A DNA stretch of 7,972 bases from Candidatus Mcinerneyibacteriota bacterium (GCA_030630935.1 DAOVMD010000127.1:1-7972), one strand, 5' to 3'; numbered from the stretch's first letter, positions 1 through 7,303 are shown. The notes: generated from the letters alone by a model not told the origin. Translations and numbers: made by a program.

Positions 1-1850
1 ATGTAAATAATGGAGTTTTAAATTGGAGTTACTCAACGGAATTGCTCTCCAATCCAGACTGCTATAATTATCGATTTAACTATATAAAATCGAATGATAA
101 CGAAATATTTATTTTTCAGCAAGAAATGGATAGATATAGTAAAAATCAGGATTGTATTCATATAACATTTCCACCTCCTAACCCACCGACGGTATCATTT
201 TTAAGAGATGATATTAATCCTCCACCGATTATAGAAAGATTTGAAATGCCCTCGGAAAATTTTTACAAATATGACTACGCGCAATATTATTTCAAGAAAG
301 ATTCATCGGGAAAAATACATTTTCTTGAACTGTATAAGCATTACAGCGGCGGATATAAGACGAAGTTTTATCTCGGAACCTTTAATAACGAAACGTACGA
401 ATTTCAAAAGAGAGAAATTGGGAATTTGGATTTTAATAGCTTTGCCGATTTCGATATTGATAATGACGGGAATATCTATGTGTTTTATAAATCAGGTGAG
501 TATATATATCCCACTGGAAATGATGAAGTTTCAATTGTAAAAATTGAACAGGAAACTTTACCCGAACTAAAAGTTGTTTTTGATTTTAAAAACGATAAGA
601 AAAAACCTGAAAATTATTTGCCGATAAAGGATGATCTTATCCCCTTTACAATTAAAATCGTTCCTGATGATGAAGATAAGTTCTTTAAGACAGAAGAGAA
701 ATATGATGTTAAACTTTTGATTAGAGATACAAATGGTAATGAATATTCTCAGGGTGCAAAGGATAAGTTTGCATTTGAAAATAAGACATACGAATATACT
801 GTTAATGACCTTTCTTTAGATGAAGAATCCGGTGAAATAAATTTAATTCCGGATAATTATTATGGAGTTGCACAGATTTATGCTCAAATTGAAGGACAGA
901 AAAATGCAAATACTATTGAGATTCCAATTGATACTGATAATGATATAATTGCAGATAGTTGGGAAAATACGTATAGTAATGTTTCTGTCGGTATAGATGA
1001 TAGAGAAATAGATAATGAAACATTAACAGGTGTATCAGGTGGAGAAGTAGGAGATGGATTCAAGGTATTTCAAGAATATAAGGGATTATTAAGAAATGAT
1101 AGTGATGCTCAAAGTCATTTTAGATTAAATCCAGATCAAAAAGAAATATTTATAGTAGTTAAAACAGCTCCTCCATGTAGTATAGATTCTTTTACAAATC
1201 ACTTAAGTGATTTAAATATTGTTTTTCAAGAACTTAGTACAAAATCTTTGTATATTGATTCAGATGAAAATTATAGATTTATAAAGGGTTCTACTGAATT
1301 TAAATATAATGAAGGACTTCATACAGGATCAGGTTTAAACCAAAACGGATTGTTTAAAGATAATCCCCCATTTTTTTCTGATTATCCTAAGTTTGCTTTT
1401 AATAGAAGACCAGAAATTGCAAATGGAGGAGGGATTATTTATATGTATCACACAACGATTATGAATATTTTTTCAGATGCAAATCTCGAAAATGAACGCA
1501 ATACTTGTACATATTTTACCACAGTAGAAGGTAGAAGAAAAAGAATAGTGTTCAATAATACTGACTTAGATGATGATAATGATGATTATATTGGTGATGA
1601 TATAAATATTTGGGATCTTGTAGATGATAAAGGTGATAATAAAATATTTGATATAAGTATGTCTAATTATTGGGAATTATATAATTATGCATGCTTACAT
1701 GAAATGGGGAATATATTTGCGTTAAAAGATAAACACCCTTCTGAAGGAATAAATACAATTATGATTGGTGGTTCATTTTCAAAATATCGGAAATTTTATT
1801 ATTCTGAAACAGAGAAATCTGCTATAAAAACATATAGAGAAATGAGGTGA
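1..1850 (+). CDS. Beta-propeller-like protein with degenerate metzincin-like C-terminal domain (copy 1, 5'-partial)
   Basis: The gene runs off the left edge. The frame is open from base 3 and matches the middle of the long gene at 3027-6347, so the TTG at 42 is internal and not a start. About 615 codons are visible. Bases 3-566 encode propeller-like repeats (for example DIDNDGNIYVFYKSG) nearly identical to copy 2. Then come an Ig-like beta region (about 567-925), an Asp-rich loop DTDNDIIADSWE (930-965), and a protease-like domain with GDGFKVFQEYKG (about 1050-1085) and RLNP. At 1698-1736 the zinc helix reads HEMGNIFALKDKH. The metzincin pattern is HExxHxxGxxH, so the second His is Asn and the Gly is Ala. 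The third ligand position is Asp, which some metzincins tolerate. MIGG follows as a possible Met-turn. I infer a secreted protease homologue that has probably lost zinc catalysis. It ends at TGA, 4 bp before the partner gene, which suggests co-translation. Confidence 0.85.
   Translation, partial: VNNGVLNWSYSTELLSNPDCYNYRFNYIKSNDNEIFIFQQEMDRYSKNQDCIHITFPPPNPPTVSFLRDDINPPPIIERFEMPSENFYKYDYAQYYFKKDSSGKIHFLELYKHYSGGYKTKFYLGTFNNETYEFQKREIGNLDFNSFADFDIDNDGNIYVFYKSGEYIYPTGNDEVSIVKIEQETLPELKVVFDFKNDKKKPENYLPIKDDLIPFTIKIVPDDEDKFFKTEEKYDVKLLIRDTNGNEYSQGAKDKFAFENKTYEYTVNDLSLDEESGEINLIPDNYYGVAQIYAQIEGQKNANTIEIPIDTDNDIIADSWENTYSNVSVGIDDREIDNETLTGVSGGEVGDGFKVFQEYKGLLRNDSDAQSHFRLNPDQKEIFIVVKTAPPCSIDSFTNHLSDLNIVFQELSTKSLYIDSDENYRFIKGSTEFKYNEGLHTGSGLNQNGLFKDNPPFFSDYPKFAFNRRPEIANGGGIIYMYHTTIMNIFSDANLENERNTCTYFTTVEGRRKRIVFNNTDLDDDNDDYIGDDINIWDLVDDKGDNKIFDISMSNYWELYNYACLHEMGNIFALKDKHPSEGINTIMIGGSFSKYRKFYYSETEKSAIKTYREMR
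3..566 (+). repeat. Constant propeller block, copy 1 (paralogue of 3912-4469)
   Basis: This segment aligns with 3912-4469 at an offset of 3909 bp with no indel until about 547. There copy 1 carries 6 extra bases, giving IEQETLPE against IETLPE. Identity ends abruptly just after the codons for LPE. By hand count about 15 of 175 encoded residues differ. The block is the shared part of otherwise strongly diverged long genes. Confidence 0.9.
1844..1850 (+). promoter_or_regulatory. Shine-Dalgarno site of the copy 1 partner gene
   Basis: GAGGTGA overlaps the TGA stop of the upstream gene and lies 4 bases before the ATG at 1855. The overlap supports translational coupling of the two genes and fixes the start of the partner. 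Confidence 0.75.
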
Positions 1851-1854
1851 ACGA

Positions 1855-2775
1855 ATGAAAAAGTTTATTTTTACAATGATTTTAGTTTTATTTTTTACTT
1901 TAATTAATTATTCAGAGAGTAAAGTATTAAGTTTTGGAGAGGAGAATGATTTCGGATTAACAATTCATTCTGAAAAAAATCAATATAAAAGGGGAGAAGA
2001 GATATTCTTAGTTTTTAAGATAAAAAATTTATCTTTAAAAATACTTGAAATACCTCCATTTTTACCTATTGATAATAGACTTCCAGACTTACAGGTTAAA
2101 CTTGAGGTGTTAAATAACTTTTCCAATAAAATAGAAAATGATTATTATAAAAATAATCCATACAGCGGAATATCCGGAGGTAAAGGTGAATTATTAGAAC
2201 CTAAAGAAACAGTTTTTATTACAATAAATTTAACTGATTATTATAATATTGAAGAGTTAAATGAAGTTGGAATCATAGAATTTAGGTTAAACTACGCACT
2301 TTGTGAACTTGAAAGGCTTTCACATTTTAGTGGGTATGTTAATGTTATTGGTTATATAAATACCAACACAGTCCGTATTTTTTTTAATATGGACCAAGAA
2401 CTTATTCAATCTCAGATTCGAGTAGAGCCGCATAAGTGGAATGTTAACTGGGAGGATATGGAAGGGGATGGAGTGTTTACTGTTTGGATAGAGACGATCA
2501 AAGGTTATTCGGTTGAAGATGTGAAGCAGGATACCATTTTATTAAATGGCACTCTGAAACCTGAAGATATAAAAATTCTTCCCAAATCAGGAAATAATAA
2601 AGAAAAGGTTTTACAATTAAAATTCAAGAAGAAAGACGGAATCCAATACCTTGGTGAATTAAAGACCGGGGAGAAGAAAACCATCAATATCAGTGCTCAA
2701 CTTACAGATGAAAAATGGTTCGTAGGTGAGACCGAGATTGAGATCGTTGGAAAGAAAAACGAAGAAAACAAGTAA
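1855..2775 (+). CDS. Secreted two-domain beta protein, partner of the metzincin-like protein (copy 1)
   Basis: The protein has 306 residues. A signal peptide occupies about residues 1-22 (MKKFIFTMILVLFFTLINY, then SES); no Cys follows it, so it is not a lipoprotein. Residues about 25-165 form a beta-rich domain beginning LTIHSEKNQYKRGEEIFLVF. This recalls Ig-like domains of the BsuPI proteinase-inhibitor type; the resemblance is from memory and weak. Residues about 180-302 form a second beta domain with EPHKWN, GYSVEDV, TILLNGTLKPE and LKFKKKD. That pattern recurs in secreted proteins of many bacteria and archaea. The same C-terminal domain ends the partner of copy 2 at roughly 40% identity, while the N-terminal halves do not align by eye. 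The ATG is set by a GAGGTGA site overlapping the preceding stop. It probably forms an operon with the upstream gene. Binding to or regulating that protein is inferred from position only. Confidence 0.85.
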   Translation: MKKFIFTMILVLFFTLINYSESKVLSFGEENDFGLTIHSEKNQYKRGEEIFLVFKIKNLSLKILEIPPFLPIDNRLPDLQVKLEVLNNFSNKIENDYYKNNPYSGISGGKGELLEPKETVFITINLTDYYNIEELNEVGIIEFRLNYALCELERLSHFSGYVNVIGYINTNTVRIFFNMDQELIQSQIRVEPHKWNVNWEDMEGDGVFTVWIETIKGYSVEDVKQDTILLNGTLKPEDIKILPKSGNNKEKVLQLKFKKKDGIQYLGELKTGEKKTINISAQLTDEKWFVGETEIEIVGKKNEENK

Positions 2776-2790
2776 TAGGAAAAAGGAATA

Positions 2791-2820
2791 TTCGTATTTT
2801 CGTAATTACGAAAATACGAA
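2791..2820 (+). repeat. Perfect 30-bp palindrome downstream of the copy 1 partner gene
   Basis: TTCGTATTTTCGTAA (2791-2805) is followed directly by its exact reverse complement, TTACGAAAATACGAA (2806-2820). It starts 15 bp after the TAA stop. There is no U-tract, so it is not a typical intrinsic terminator. Folded as RNA it could still end or stabilise the transcript. It could also be a protein-binding site or a dispersed palindromic repeat. Confidence 0.85.
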
Positions 2821-2851
2821 ATTGAATAACACCGCATATTGAAAAAATATC

Positions 2852-2880
2852 TTGATTCTTTTTTTTAAATATGTTAATCT
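2852..2880 (+). promoter_or_regulatory. Possible sigma-70-type promoter upstream of the copy 2 module
   Basis: TTGATT (2852-2857) and TAATCT (2875-2880) are separated by 17 bp containing a T-run. They lie about 150 bp before the TTG of the next long gene. Such matches arise easily by chance in AT-rich DNA, and the promoter consensus of this organism is unknown. No good equivalent is seen before copy 3. Confidence 0.3.
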
Positions 2881-2965
2881 AATTATATGAAATCATTTAT
2901 TCAAAAAACAGCCTGCCCTGGTGAGCAATTAGAGAATTAGGGTGCACGATGTCCTGCTATTTGTC

Positions 2966-3026
2966 ACTTATGACTTAAAAAAGATATCAGAGAGCAAAGA
3001 ACCAAGTAAGATTTCCCTTTGGAATT
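2966..3026 (+). repeat. Conserved leader upstream of the copy 2 long gene
   Basis: This noncoding segment matches 7469-7529 with 6 mismatches in 61 and no indel, at the same 4503-bp offset as the coding parts of copies 2 and 3. It contains an in-frame stop TAA (2976-2978), a frame that then stays open, and TTTCCCTTTGGAATT directly before the TTG. No Shine-Dalgarno is present. Further upstream, AATTAGGGTG (2935-2944) is also shared (7449-7458), offset by a small indel. Confidence 0.8.
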
Positions 3027-3046
3027 TTGAAGAAATATGATATAAT
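3019..3046 (+). promoter_or_regulatory. Extended -10 promoter-like sequence across the start of the copy 2 long gene
   Basis: TTGGAA (3019-3024), a 16-bp gap, then TGATATAAT with the perfect hexamer TATAAT at 3041-3046. It is kept in copy 3 (7522-7549). If active, transcription would begin near 3053, inside the called reading frame. Translation would then need a later start such as ATG 3135. The conservation may simply reflect recent duplication. Confidence 0.3.
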
Positions 3047-6000
3047 ACATCTAAAGGTATTATTAGAAGATGGAAATACGATTGAAACATTCTATAATAT
3101 TCCGCAACTTAATAATAAAGATCGGGTTAAGTCAATGGGTTTAACTGAAGGAGTTGAAATCTTTGATGATACGGCAGATTATATCGTTGACTGTGCAATT
3201 AAAACACTTGATGATGGAAGTATAATCTTCGGGTATACCGTAGTTTCAGAAGATCAGATAAGGTTTAAAAATATTACTTTTCAAGCCGATGACCCTATTA
3301 TTTCAGATTTAATCTCAATCACAAATGAGCACAGTAACGGTTCAATTTGGGATCCTCGAATATCAAGTTCAGGTGAGATTTATTATTATAAAATCTGGTC
3401 TCCTCCTTACGAGATTTATGTAAGTTCAAATTGGCCTGAGAGTTGGAGTAGGGAAGGTGCCTATAGTTTGAAAAGTAAATTTGAAAATGGCACCCCCTTA
3501 TTTTCCGAAGATGATTTTTTTAAAGTAAGAATGGAGGAGAACCTGGAGTGCCATTGTTATTGGTTTTGGCCTTTCCCGCCAATATATGAATATGAATATA
3601 ATGGATACTATAAACTATTTAAAGAAAAGGGTTATGAAGGGAAGAGTATATATAGCTATAATAATACCTTTGCATTTGATGGAAATAAAACTATTTATGT
3701 AACCGTTAATAGCATCGGTCATACTAAAAAAGAAAAGTGCCATGGTGATGCAGGGAAAGGCTGGGAAGTAACTGAAATAGTTCCTAGATCAGAGAACTAT
3801 GAAATCTCTCTTCCGGGTCAGAATCTTGAATTTGATTACCATGGTAATTATATAACAGATGTAGGGATAATAGATAATGTTGGAAAAGATTCTCAAACAA
3901 TATCCTTCTATGTAAATAATGGAGTTTTAAATTGGAGTTACTCAACGGAATTGCTCTCTAATCCAGACTGCTATAATTATCGATTTAACTATATAAAATT
4001 GAATGATAACGAAATATTAATTTTTCAGCAAGACAGGGATAGATATAGTAAAAATCAGTATTGTATTCATATAACATTTCCGCCTTCTAATCCACCGCCG
4101 GTATCATTTTTAAGAGATTATACTGATCAAAAACCGATTATAAAAAGATTTGAAATGCCTTCGGAAAATTTTTACAAATATGACTTCGCGCAATATTATT
4201 TCAAGAAGGATTCATCGGGAAAAATACATTTCCTTGAACTATATAAGCATTACAGCGGAGGATATAAGACGAAGTTTTATCTCGGAACCTTTAATAACGA
4301 AACATACGAATTTCAAAAGAAAGAAATTGGGAATTTGGATTTTAATAGCTTTGCAGATTTCGATATTGATAATGACGGGAATATCTATGTGTTTTATAAA
4401 TCAGGTGAGTATATATATCCTACTGGAAATGATGAAGTTTCAATTGTAAAGATTGAAACTTTACCCGAATTCCATACTGAGGTTTATTTTGAATATCCGG
4501 AAAACGAATTCTATCCAGAAGAACCATTCAAATATGTTCCTAAACCGAATTCAGAAATTAAAATCCATATTGAAATTAAAGATGAAAATGATAATTTAAT
4601 TGATGAAAGTTATAATGGGCATGTTACTTTAACATTACTTCCAACTCCGCCCTTTGATGCCGTTTATAGTCATACTTTGGTAACACCGCAAAATCCAGCT
4701 AGTGTCGGTTTATTAAAAGGTTTAACACGGGAACCGCCTGAACCCATAACTCTTGAAATTAAAGAAGGAGATATACTAAATTTAAATGAAACATTCATTA
4801 AGGTTTATGATCACTTGTCAAATGCAGAATTGGAAGTTGCAGTTGTTTTGATTAAAGGTGAAGACCGATTTAATTTAGATAATGTAAAAAACCAAATTTA
4901 CAAAGACGGCGAAACTAATCCTGATGGAATACCGGATTTATGGGAACACTATCAGATAACAGAATTGAGAAAACGCGGATTCAGTAATACATTTTCTGCT
5001 AAAAAAACGATTACATTAACTTATAAAGAGGGAACTAAAGTAATTGAAGAAAAGATTGATATCTGGGATCCGGCTCCTTTAACTAGAGAATGGGATCTTG
5101 ATCCTATCCGTAATTACTGGCAGAAAAATGCGAATGCTGAAGATGCCTGGTTACCTAAAGGAGAAGGTTTAAGAGCAATTGATGAGTGGAGAGGATATTC
5201 TGAAACTGAAAATGGTCCATTGAAAGAAAGATTGAATTGTTTTGAAATTGAGAAATTTGTAAAATTCGGCGAGTCAGTTACTGTTATATATGATGATAAT
5301 GAAACGGACATTTATAATCCTCGTGATATTTATTGCAATAGTGAACTAAATGGAAATAAGGGAGCATTAGATTTAATCAAAGAAAGATTAAAGGTTAAAT
5401 ATATATTTATTGATGATTTTACAGGTGAAGAGAGTAAAAAAGAAAAGGCATATCCATTTTTAGGAGAATTCCCGTTAGATGGTAATGCTCTTATAGAAAC
5501 CAATTATAGGTTTGCTCAAAGACATATTTTAGAATTGAGAAGTTTTCGTGATGAAGACGATGAACACAAAAATTATTATCTAAATGAAAATCTGCCAATA
5601 GCTCTAAATAGGGGTTATTATTATAAATTTACTTTCCCATTTGATATTAATTTAGATGATAAGCTTTCAAAAGAGATAATTTATAAAAAGGCTCCAAATG
5701 AATATGATGAAGATATTAAAGAAGAAACTCCTTCATATAATGAAAGTGGGAAATTAGTTTCAGGGGAAGGAACGCAATTTGGTTTTAATAAAGGAGAAAA
5801 TAATTTACATACTTCAGTAATTTATATAGGATCAATATGCAATTTATATAAGATTACTAAGAAAACAGAAGGAAATAAAACTATAATTTATAACACTATG
5901 TGTACTGTATTAAAGGATGATGTATCTGTTGTATCTAACCCATATATTGATGAAGTGAGGGATGTTAACTATCGTGAGATTCCTACGGAATATAATTTGG

Positions 6001-6347
6001 GTGAAGAAGGCTATCTTGTTTTCAAGGCATATGATAAAACAAAAAGATATTGGTATAATATTGCAGAATGGAATATTAAAAAGGCTCCCGGGAATAAAGA
6101 AATCAAAGAGTATTTCCTGAAGCAAGCATTACTCATATCAAGAATTGCTCTTCACGAGCTTGGCCACTCTTATGGATTAGATCATCCTAATAAAGATGAG
6201 TATTCAAATATAATATTGAATAATGATCCAAATAATAATCCTGAGTTATTTACACCAATGGCAGTAACTCAAAGCATATTTTTAGGGGAATTTTATAAAT
6301 CTGGTGAAATTAGCAATGAAAATTTTTCTTTTAATTGGGCAAAATAA
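3027..6347 (+). CDS. Beta-propeller-like / Ig-like / metzincin-type zinc metallopeptidase (copy 2, complete)
   Basis: The product has 1106 residues if TTG at 3027 is used. Residues 1-477 look like a beta-propeller, with repeated strand motifs such as DPRISSSGEIYYYK and DIDNDGNIYVFYKSG. They also contain Cys-His clusters (C175-H-C177 and C238-H). Residues about 478-620 form an Ig-like beta region, and NPDGIPDLWE (631-640) is a calcium-type loop. GEGLRAIDEWRGY (712-724) opens the protease-like domain. The zinc motif HELGHSYGLDH has H1043, E1044, H1047, G1050 and H1053, and TPM1078AV is the Met-turn candidate, so the enzyme is probably active. No signal peptide, ATG or Shine-Dalgarno is seen at the start, and an in-frame stop lies at 2976. 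The first in-frame ATG is 3135 (MGLTEG). The gene may be 5'-truncated. The partner gene follows after 16 bp. Confidence 0.87.
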   Translation: MKKYDIIHLKVLLEDGNTIETFYNIPQLNNKDRVKSMGLTEGVEIFDDTADYIVDCAIKTLDDGSIIFGYTVVSEDQIRFKNITFQADDPIISDLISITNEHSNGSIWDPRISSSGEIYYYKIWSPPYEIYVSSNWPESWSREGAYSLKSKFENGTPLFSEDDFFKVRMEENLECHCYWFWPFPPIYEYEYNGYYKLFKEKGYEGKSIYSYNNTFAFDGNKTIYVTVNSIGHTKKEKCHGDAGKGWEVTEIVPRSENYEISLPGQNLEFDYHGNYITDVGIIDNVGKDSQTISFYVNNGVLNWSYSTELLSNPDCYNYRFNYIKLNDNEILIFQQDRDRYSKNQYCIHITFPPSNPPPVSFLRDYTDQKPIIKRFEMPSENFYKYDFAQYYFKKDSSGKIHFLELYKHYSGGYKTKFYLGTFNNETYEFQKKEIGNLDFNSFADFDIDNDGNIYVFYKSGEYIYPTGNDEVSIVKIETLPEFHTEVYFEYPENEFYPEEPFKYVPKPNSEIKIHIEIKDENDNLIDESYNGHVTLTLLPTPPFDAVYSHTLVTPQNPASVGLLKGLTREPPEPITLEIKEGDILNLNETFIKVYDHLSNAELEVAVVLIKGEDRFNLDNVKNQIYKDGETNPDGIPDLWEHYQITELRKRGFSNTFSAKKTITLTYKEGTKVIEEKIDIWDPAPLTREWDLDPIRNYWQKNANAEDAWLPKGEGLRAIDEWRGYSETENGPLKERLNCFEIEKFVKFGESVTVIYDDNETDIYNPRDIYCNSELNGNKGALDLIKERLKVKYIFIDDFTGEESKKEKAYPFLGEFPLDGNALIETNYRFAQRHILELRSFRDEDDEHKNYYLNENLPIALNRGYYYKFTFPFDINLDDKLSKEIIYKKAPNEYDEDIKEETPSYNESGKLVSGEGTQFGFNKGENNLHTSVIYIGSICNLYKITKKTEGNKTIIYNTMCTVLKDDVSVVSNPYIDEVRDVNYREIPTEYNLGEEGYLVFKAYDKTKRYWYNIAEWNIKKAPGNKEIKEYFLKQALLISRIALHELGHSYGLDHPNKDEYSNIILNNDPNNNPELFTPMAVTQSIFLGEFYKSGEISNENFSFNWAK
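3912..4469 (+). repeat. Constant propeller block, copy 2 (paralogue of 3-566)
   Basis: Near-identical to 3-566, ending after the codons for LPE. Downstream DNA of the two copies no longer aligns by eye, so the boundary falls between the propeller-like region and the Ig-like region. The upstream limit of identity cannot be seen because copy 1 is cut by the window edge. Confidence 0.9.
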
Positions 6348-6350
6348 AGA

Positions 6351-6357
6351 AGGAGGT
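6351..6357 (+). promoter_or_regulatory. Strong Shine-Dalgarno site of the copy 2 partner gene
   Basis: AGGAGGT stands 6 bases before ATG 6364. It shows that this ATG is the start, not the in-frame GTG at 6304, which lies inside the upstream gene and would hide the signal peptide behind 20 extra residues. Confidence 0.85.
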
Positions 6358-6363
6358 AATAAA

Positions 6364-7275
6364 ATGCAAAAAAGTAAAATATTGTTTTTAATGACGATTG
6401 CTGTAGTTAGTATTTTAATCTGTCAAAGTTTTGGAACAAATCGAACTGACCAATATCAGGATACTTTTAAATTTGAGATGTTTTCAATAAAAAAGTATTT
6501 TGATTATAAAAATGATGATGTTATGTTATTTGGAAAGATTGAACTTTTAGTAGATGAAGATAAAACATATGAGTTTTATAGATTTGCTTCAAGAGGGAAT
6601 GTAATAAAATATATAATAAAAGAAAAAAATACTAATAAGGTAAGTTCTATTAAAGAGCCCAGACCTCGTGTAGGTATTGTTTCATATGGTTTGAATTATC
6701 ACTATCAAATGCGTGATGCTTCTTCTAACACAAGAACTAGTTTAAAATATTACGATATTTGGGAATATGATATAGGTGGCGGAAGAGCCGAATATTACAA
6801 GGGAGATTATACGGTAACAGTAAAGTTCCCGGTAATGCAAGACAATAGCGAAGGTATTAATGAAATATTATATTACTTGATATTGGAAGGGATTGAATAT
6901 AGTGTTTTAGATTCTGCAGAATTTTTTAAGGGTAAGATTGTATTCGAACCACAAAAATGGAATTTTCAATGGCAGGAATCTGAACCTGAAGGTTATATTA
7001 ATTGTTTCATTGGTAATCTTGATTCCGGAACGGTTGAAGATATTGTTCAAGATGAAATTTGGCTTAGCGGCACTTTGAAACCTGAGACAATTAAGGTTAA
7101 AAATCATCATGCCGGTTTTGACGGGAAGGTTTTACATTTGCAATTCAAGAAAAAGGATGTAATAAAATTTGTAATTTTTGATCGTGATCTCCCATACAAT
7201 GTAAATGTCCAGGCTAAATTGAAGAATGGTAAAATTCTCAATGCTGAAACAAAAGTTGAGATTCTAACAAAGTAA
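6364..7275 (+). CDS. Secreted two-domain beta protein, partner of the metzincin-type protease (copy 2)
   Basis: The protein has 303 residues from ATG 6364, chosen for the AGGAGGT site and the N-terminus it creates. Residues 1-24 are a signal peptide (MQKSKILFLMTIAVVSIL, then ICQSFG). Cys20 is preceded by Ile, which does not fit a lipobox. Residues about 30-185 are beta-rich (ending with GDYTVTVKFPV) and do not align by eye with the N-terminal half of the copy 1 partner. Residues about 186-303 form the shared C-terminal domain: EPQKWN, TVEDIVQDEI, LSGTLKPE (GTLKPE from residue 236), LQFKKKD, then a final strand. The gene lies 16 bp after the protease gene, so one transcript is likely. A chaperone, inhibitor or surface-anchoring role is possible; nothing in the sequence decides between them. 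Confidence 0.87.
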   Translation: MQKSKILFLMTIAVVSILICQSFGTNRTDQYQDTFKFEMFSIKKYFDYKNDDVMLFGKIELLVDEDKTYEFYRFASRGNVIKYIIKEKNTNKVSSIKEPRPRVGIVSYGLNYHYQMRDASSNTRTSLKYYDIWEYDIGGGRAEYYKGDYTVTVKFPVMQDNSEGINEILYYLILEGIEYSVLDSAEFFKGKIVFEPQKWNFQWQESEPEGYINCFIGNLDSGTVEDIVQDEIWLSGTLKPETIKVKNHHAGFDGKVLHLQFKKKDVIKFVIFDRDLPYNVNVQAKLKNGKILNAETKVEILTK

Positions 7276-7294
7276 CTCAGGCTTCCAGCCTGAG
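7276..7294 (+). terminator. Stem-loop directly after the copy 2 partner gene
   Basis: CTCAGGC (7276-7282), loop TTCCA, GCCTGAG (7288-7294): a perfect 7-bp G+C-rich stem beginning at the base after the TAA stop. No T-tract follows, so Rho-independent termination is uncertain. It may instead protect the 3' end or belong to a dispersed repeat with the next hairpin. Confidence 0.5.
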
Positions 7295-7303
7295 AAGGAT
7301 CAA

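Noticed and set aside
42-44. TTG at 42 as the real start of the first gene
   Set aside because: The frame is open to base 3, and the sequence before it matches internal codons of copy 2 (VNNGVLNWSYSTE).
81-240. Variation made by a diversity-generating retroelement
   Set aside because: The changes are not limited to adenines (C/T, G/T and T/G differences occur), and no reverse transcriptase or template repeat is in the window.
241-540. Open frame of 99 codons, repeated at 4150-4449, as a conserved small gene
   Set aside because: It is the +1 shadow of the constant propeller block. It is present twice only because the DNA is nearly identical, and the differences there are silent in the main frame.
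2505-2687. Reverse-strand open frame, and similar ones at 5114-5311, 5910-6125 and 6907-7110
   Set aside because: They lie antisense inside well-supported genes, have no ribosome sites, and do not look like each other or like known proteins.
2887-2940. Short ORF MKSFIQKTACPGEQLEN downstream of the putative promoter, as a leader peptide or lost N-terminus
   Set aside because: Only 17 codons, no Shine-Dalgarno, not hydrophobic and absent from the spacer before copy 3.
6304-6363. Upstream GTG start for the copy 2 partner gene
   Set aside because: It lies inside the preceding gene, has no ribosome site and would bury the signal peptide; ATG 6364 has a strong AGGAGGT.
4470-7275. Classical polymorphic toxin with immunity gene
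   Set aside because: The partner has a signal peptide and shares a general secreted domain, no known toxin domain or delivery signal is visible, and the variable part is a metzincin-type protease. The analogy is kept only as a comparison.
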